Positions 41,402 through 43,125 of a stretch of DNA of 43,125 nucleotides are shown here, one piece after another; the stretch's first letter is position 1, and the number at the start of each line of letters is the position of its first letter. Origin of the DNA: Victivallales bacterium. GTDB lineage: Bacteria > Verrucomicrobiota > Lentisphaeria > Oligosphaerales > Oligosphaeraceae. The translations under genes were made by a program, and so were the position numbers. The notes beneath the pieces were generated by a model that had not been told where the DNA came from, ran no database searches, and was given only the letters and a program-made list of their open reading frames with translations. The DNA lies in NCBI GenBank assembly GCA_017617415.1, contig JAFZWH010000084.1:1-43125 (forward strand), written 5' to 3'.

Positions 41402-43125
41402 TTATGGATTACCTAATTGATGAGTGATATTCTTGCAGAAGTCATTTATTCTATGACGTTTCCATAAGTTAATTCTCTGCTTTTCCCATTCGTCCTTTGT
41501 TTGATTAACAATATGGATAAATGTTTTCCAAAAATCAATTTCACTTTTGGCTATCGAATTTGCGTCTACGACTTTTCCAATATGTAATTTAAAATTTTCA
41601 AGGAGATTGTTAAAATCCTCTGTTGAGAGAAGTGCCATTACACTCCATAATTCCTCGGGGTTCTGCCCTGAAAACATATCCCTCCTTATCCTATCATCTG
41701 CATAATACCAAATGTCAAACTCTTCAGCTTTTTGTTGGATTGCCTCAATAAGTTCCTTATATAATTCCGTTGTGCAATGGCTGAAAACTTCCTGGACAGC
41801 CTCGAGAAGCATGTTTTTAATTTCGATATAATTCTTGTCACTTCTTATCATGTCATCAAAATAGGATTCAATATGGCTTTTTTGGTCATAAAATTGCTTA
41901 AATAGTTTTAAGTTGCGAGCAAATAGTAGTGTGCTTTTCTCCACGGAAATATAGGCATTGAACATTTCCGTAACTCTTTTACTAAATTTTTGTAGTTGAG
42001 GGAGTGAGTTTAAGCAAATAAAAACATTTCTAGCTATGCTAATGATTTCTTCAGGGGAATGAATTGAATGTTTCCGATATGCACGCAATGTATCTCTGAC
42101 CAGCCTCCCAAACTCTTTATCTTCCATGTTGAAAAAGGTTTGCCATTTTTCAGTCAGGCTAAGTGAAGGACATAGAAAATGATTGATAGATTGTCTCAAT
42201 GCTTCTGTTGATACATATTTCCCAGCATTTATGTCAGACCAGATATATTCCGGAAGTATATTTTTCTTCTCATTCCATTTCCTAAACCAACATGGAAACA
42301 TTTCTCGAAATGAATTAACTACTTCATTCTTGGTGTAGTTAAAAGTTGGGAATAGATCTTTTGCAAATTCATCGCTAAAAACAAGGCTGGCATTCAATTC
42401 ATGAACCTTCTTAAAATACATAAACGAAAAAAACTGTGGAACAAGTATTTTCCAAACTTTTTGATTTGCAACAAGCGTATTTAGTTCAGAAAAGTAGAGG
42501 TCAAATTCACGCATAACATATTGCAGAGCACGATAATTTGTGCCAATCCCCTTTTGATGTAGTGGATCTAAGACAGTTTTAATAAACCATTTTATATTTT
42601 CTATATCCTCAAAAAGAATCTGGCGAAACACTGATTGTAAGTTTAATTGCTCACATAATGCATAACAAATTATAAAATCATTCTCTTTTAGATAGAATTC
42701 TTTCCCAATGACTTTTTCCTTCACCTTTTTATAATGGCATAGAATTGAATTATCCTCTGCTTGTTCTTTAGCAGAATCGGGTATTGATACATCGCTTCCT
42801 TTGTATTTGTTTATCACTTTTTGAATATTGTCAAAATTGAGCTTTTCTTGGATTTCATTTTCGTTCCCAAGCAAAATTACTGGACAACTTTCATGCTCAA
42901 CCAATTCACTTATCCAAGAAAAAACAAGTTCACACGATGCTTCTGTTCGCTCAAAATCATCCAAAATTATGTAACGCCTAAAAAGCAAAATATCCATAAG
43001 TTTATATTTAATTACATTCCAAAGAAATATGCCGATAATCCCTACAATTCCCCATTGCAACCATCTCGCACAAAATGAAATCATATTATGAAAAAGAGAC
43101 CAATTAAATAGTTTGTAAATAAAGA
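41402..43125 (-). CDS. KAP-type P-loop NTPase family protein, 5' end beyond the window
   Basis: At least 574 residues. The frame is open to the right edge (43125) with no stop upstream of the ATG at 43084, so the true start and Walker A lie outside. Near the edge a hydrophobic stretch (WLQWGIVGIIGIFLWNV) precedes the Walker B-like RYIILDDFERTE and then PVILLGNENEI. A transmembrane insertion between Walker A and Walker B is the hallmark of KAP NTPases. The remaining 450 residues are helical and unrecognised. It is strongly AT-rich compared with the WYL gene it faces (48-bp convergent gap). It is probably another island component; KAP proteins occur in several antiphage loci. Confidence 0.7.
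   Translation of the reverse strand, partial: FIYKLFNWSLFHNMISFCARWLQWGIVGIIGIFLWNVIKYKLMDILLFRRYIILDDFERTEASCELVFSWISELVEHESCPVILLGNENEIQEKLNFDNIQKVINKYKGSDVSIPDSAKEQAEDNSILCHYKKVKEKVIGKEFYLKENDFIICYALCEQLNLQSVFRQILFEDIENIKWFIKTVLDPLHQKGIGTNYRALQYVMREFDLYFSELNTLVANQKVWKILVPQFFSFMYFKKVHELNASLVFSDEFAKDLFPTFNYTKNEVVNSFREMFPCWFRKWNEKKNILPEYIWSDINAGKYVSTEALRQSINHFLCPSLSLTEKWQTFFNMEDKEFGRLVRDTLRAYRKHSIHSPEEIISIARNVFICLNSLPQLQKFSKRVTEMFNAYISVEKSTLLFARNLKLFKQFYDQKSHIESYFDDMIRSDKNYIEIKNMLLEAVQEVFSHCTTELYKELIEAIQQKAEEFDIWYYADDRIRRDMFSGQNPEELWSVMALLSTEDFNNLLENFKLHIGKVVDANSIAKSEIDFWKTFIHIVNQTKDEWEKQRINLWKRHRINDFCKNITHQLGNP

Overview
The window is a bacterial chromosome segment with a GC-rich housekeeping backbone and an AT-richer, mosaic defence island occupying roughly the last 15 kb. 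The gene content fits an anaerobe: acetate kinase and phosphotransacetylase, and a ferredoxin-dependent 2-oxoacid oxidoreductase with an acyl-CoA synthetase. It also carries secreted carbohydrate- and ester-active proteins, and long spacers filled with short tandem repeats. A member of the Planctomycetota-Verrucomicrobiota-Lentisphaerota group (for example a gut Lentisphaerota) is my best guess. That assignment is inference, because no rRNA or other phylogenetic marker was analysed.

Layout. Positions 1-6124 (minus strand) hold a tightly packed run: galE, a YbhN-type flippase-like membrane protein, asnS, a membrane-anchored protein of unknown function and a secreted esterase. Positions 6125-6414 are stacked low-complexity repeats, followed by a secreted SH3/coiled-coil protein (minus). 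Positions 8441-14622 (plus) hold holA, a GAF protein, argH, a secreted protein and a polytopic membrane protein. After a 9-bp minisatellite come ackA-pta, tRNA-Arg(CCT) and a secreted glycoside-hydrolase-like protein. Positions 19581-25306 (minus) hold a DUF1508 protein and an operon encoding a VOR-type 2-oxoacid:ferredoxin oxidoreductase. In that operon the TPP and gamma subunits are fused, and the last gene fuses an XRE helix-turn-helix and a cupin to an acyl-CoA synthetase. tRNA-Leu(CAA) with a good promoter and terminator, a 339-bp GC-rich segment bounded by perfect 21-bp inverted repeats, and a secreted linalool-dehydratase/isomerase-like protein follow.

The defence island runs from about 27.9 kb to the right edge. 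A WYL-domain regulator (plus) is divergent from a minus-strand operon: hsdM, a YhcG/DUF1016 PD-(D/E)XK nuclease, an eroded relic, a DUF4062 protein, hsdS, a zinc-ribbon protein with a HEPN-like RNase motif, a Schlafen AlbA_2/ATPase protein, a 78-bp repeat array, hsdR, and a small Cys-rich protein followed by a terminator. A perfect 8+8 bp palindrome lies between the WYL gene and hsdM and is a likely operator. A KAP-type P-loop NTPase gene, cut by the window end, follows the WYL gene on the opposite strand.

The most informative observation concerns how the island was built. The first codons of hsdR are duplicated upstream of the AlbA_2 gene as a 14-codon ORF ([14 protein letters not shown]) against the real HsdR start [11 protein letters not shown] 20-bp perfect direct repeat (31442-31461 and 33309-33328) therefore flanks the AlbA_2 gene plus the 78-bp array. 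This suggests the pair entered the operon as a cassette at the hsdR start. My working model is a type I restriction-modification core with interchangeable accessory effectors under WYL control.
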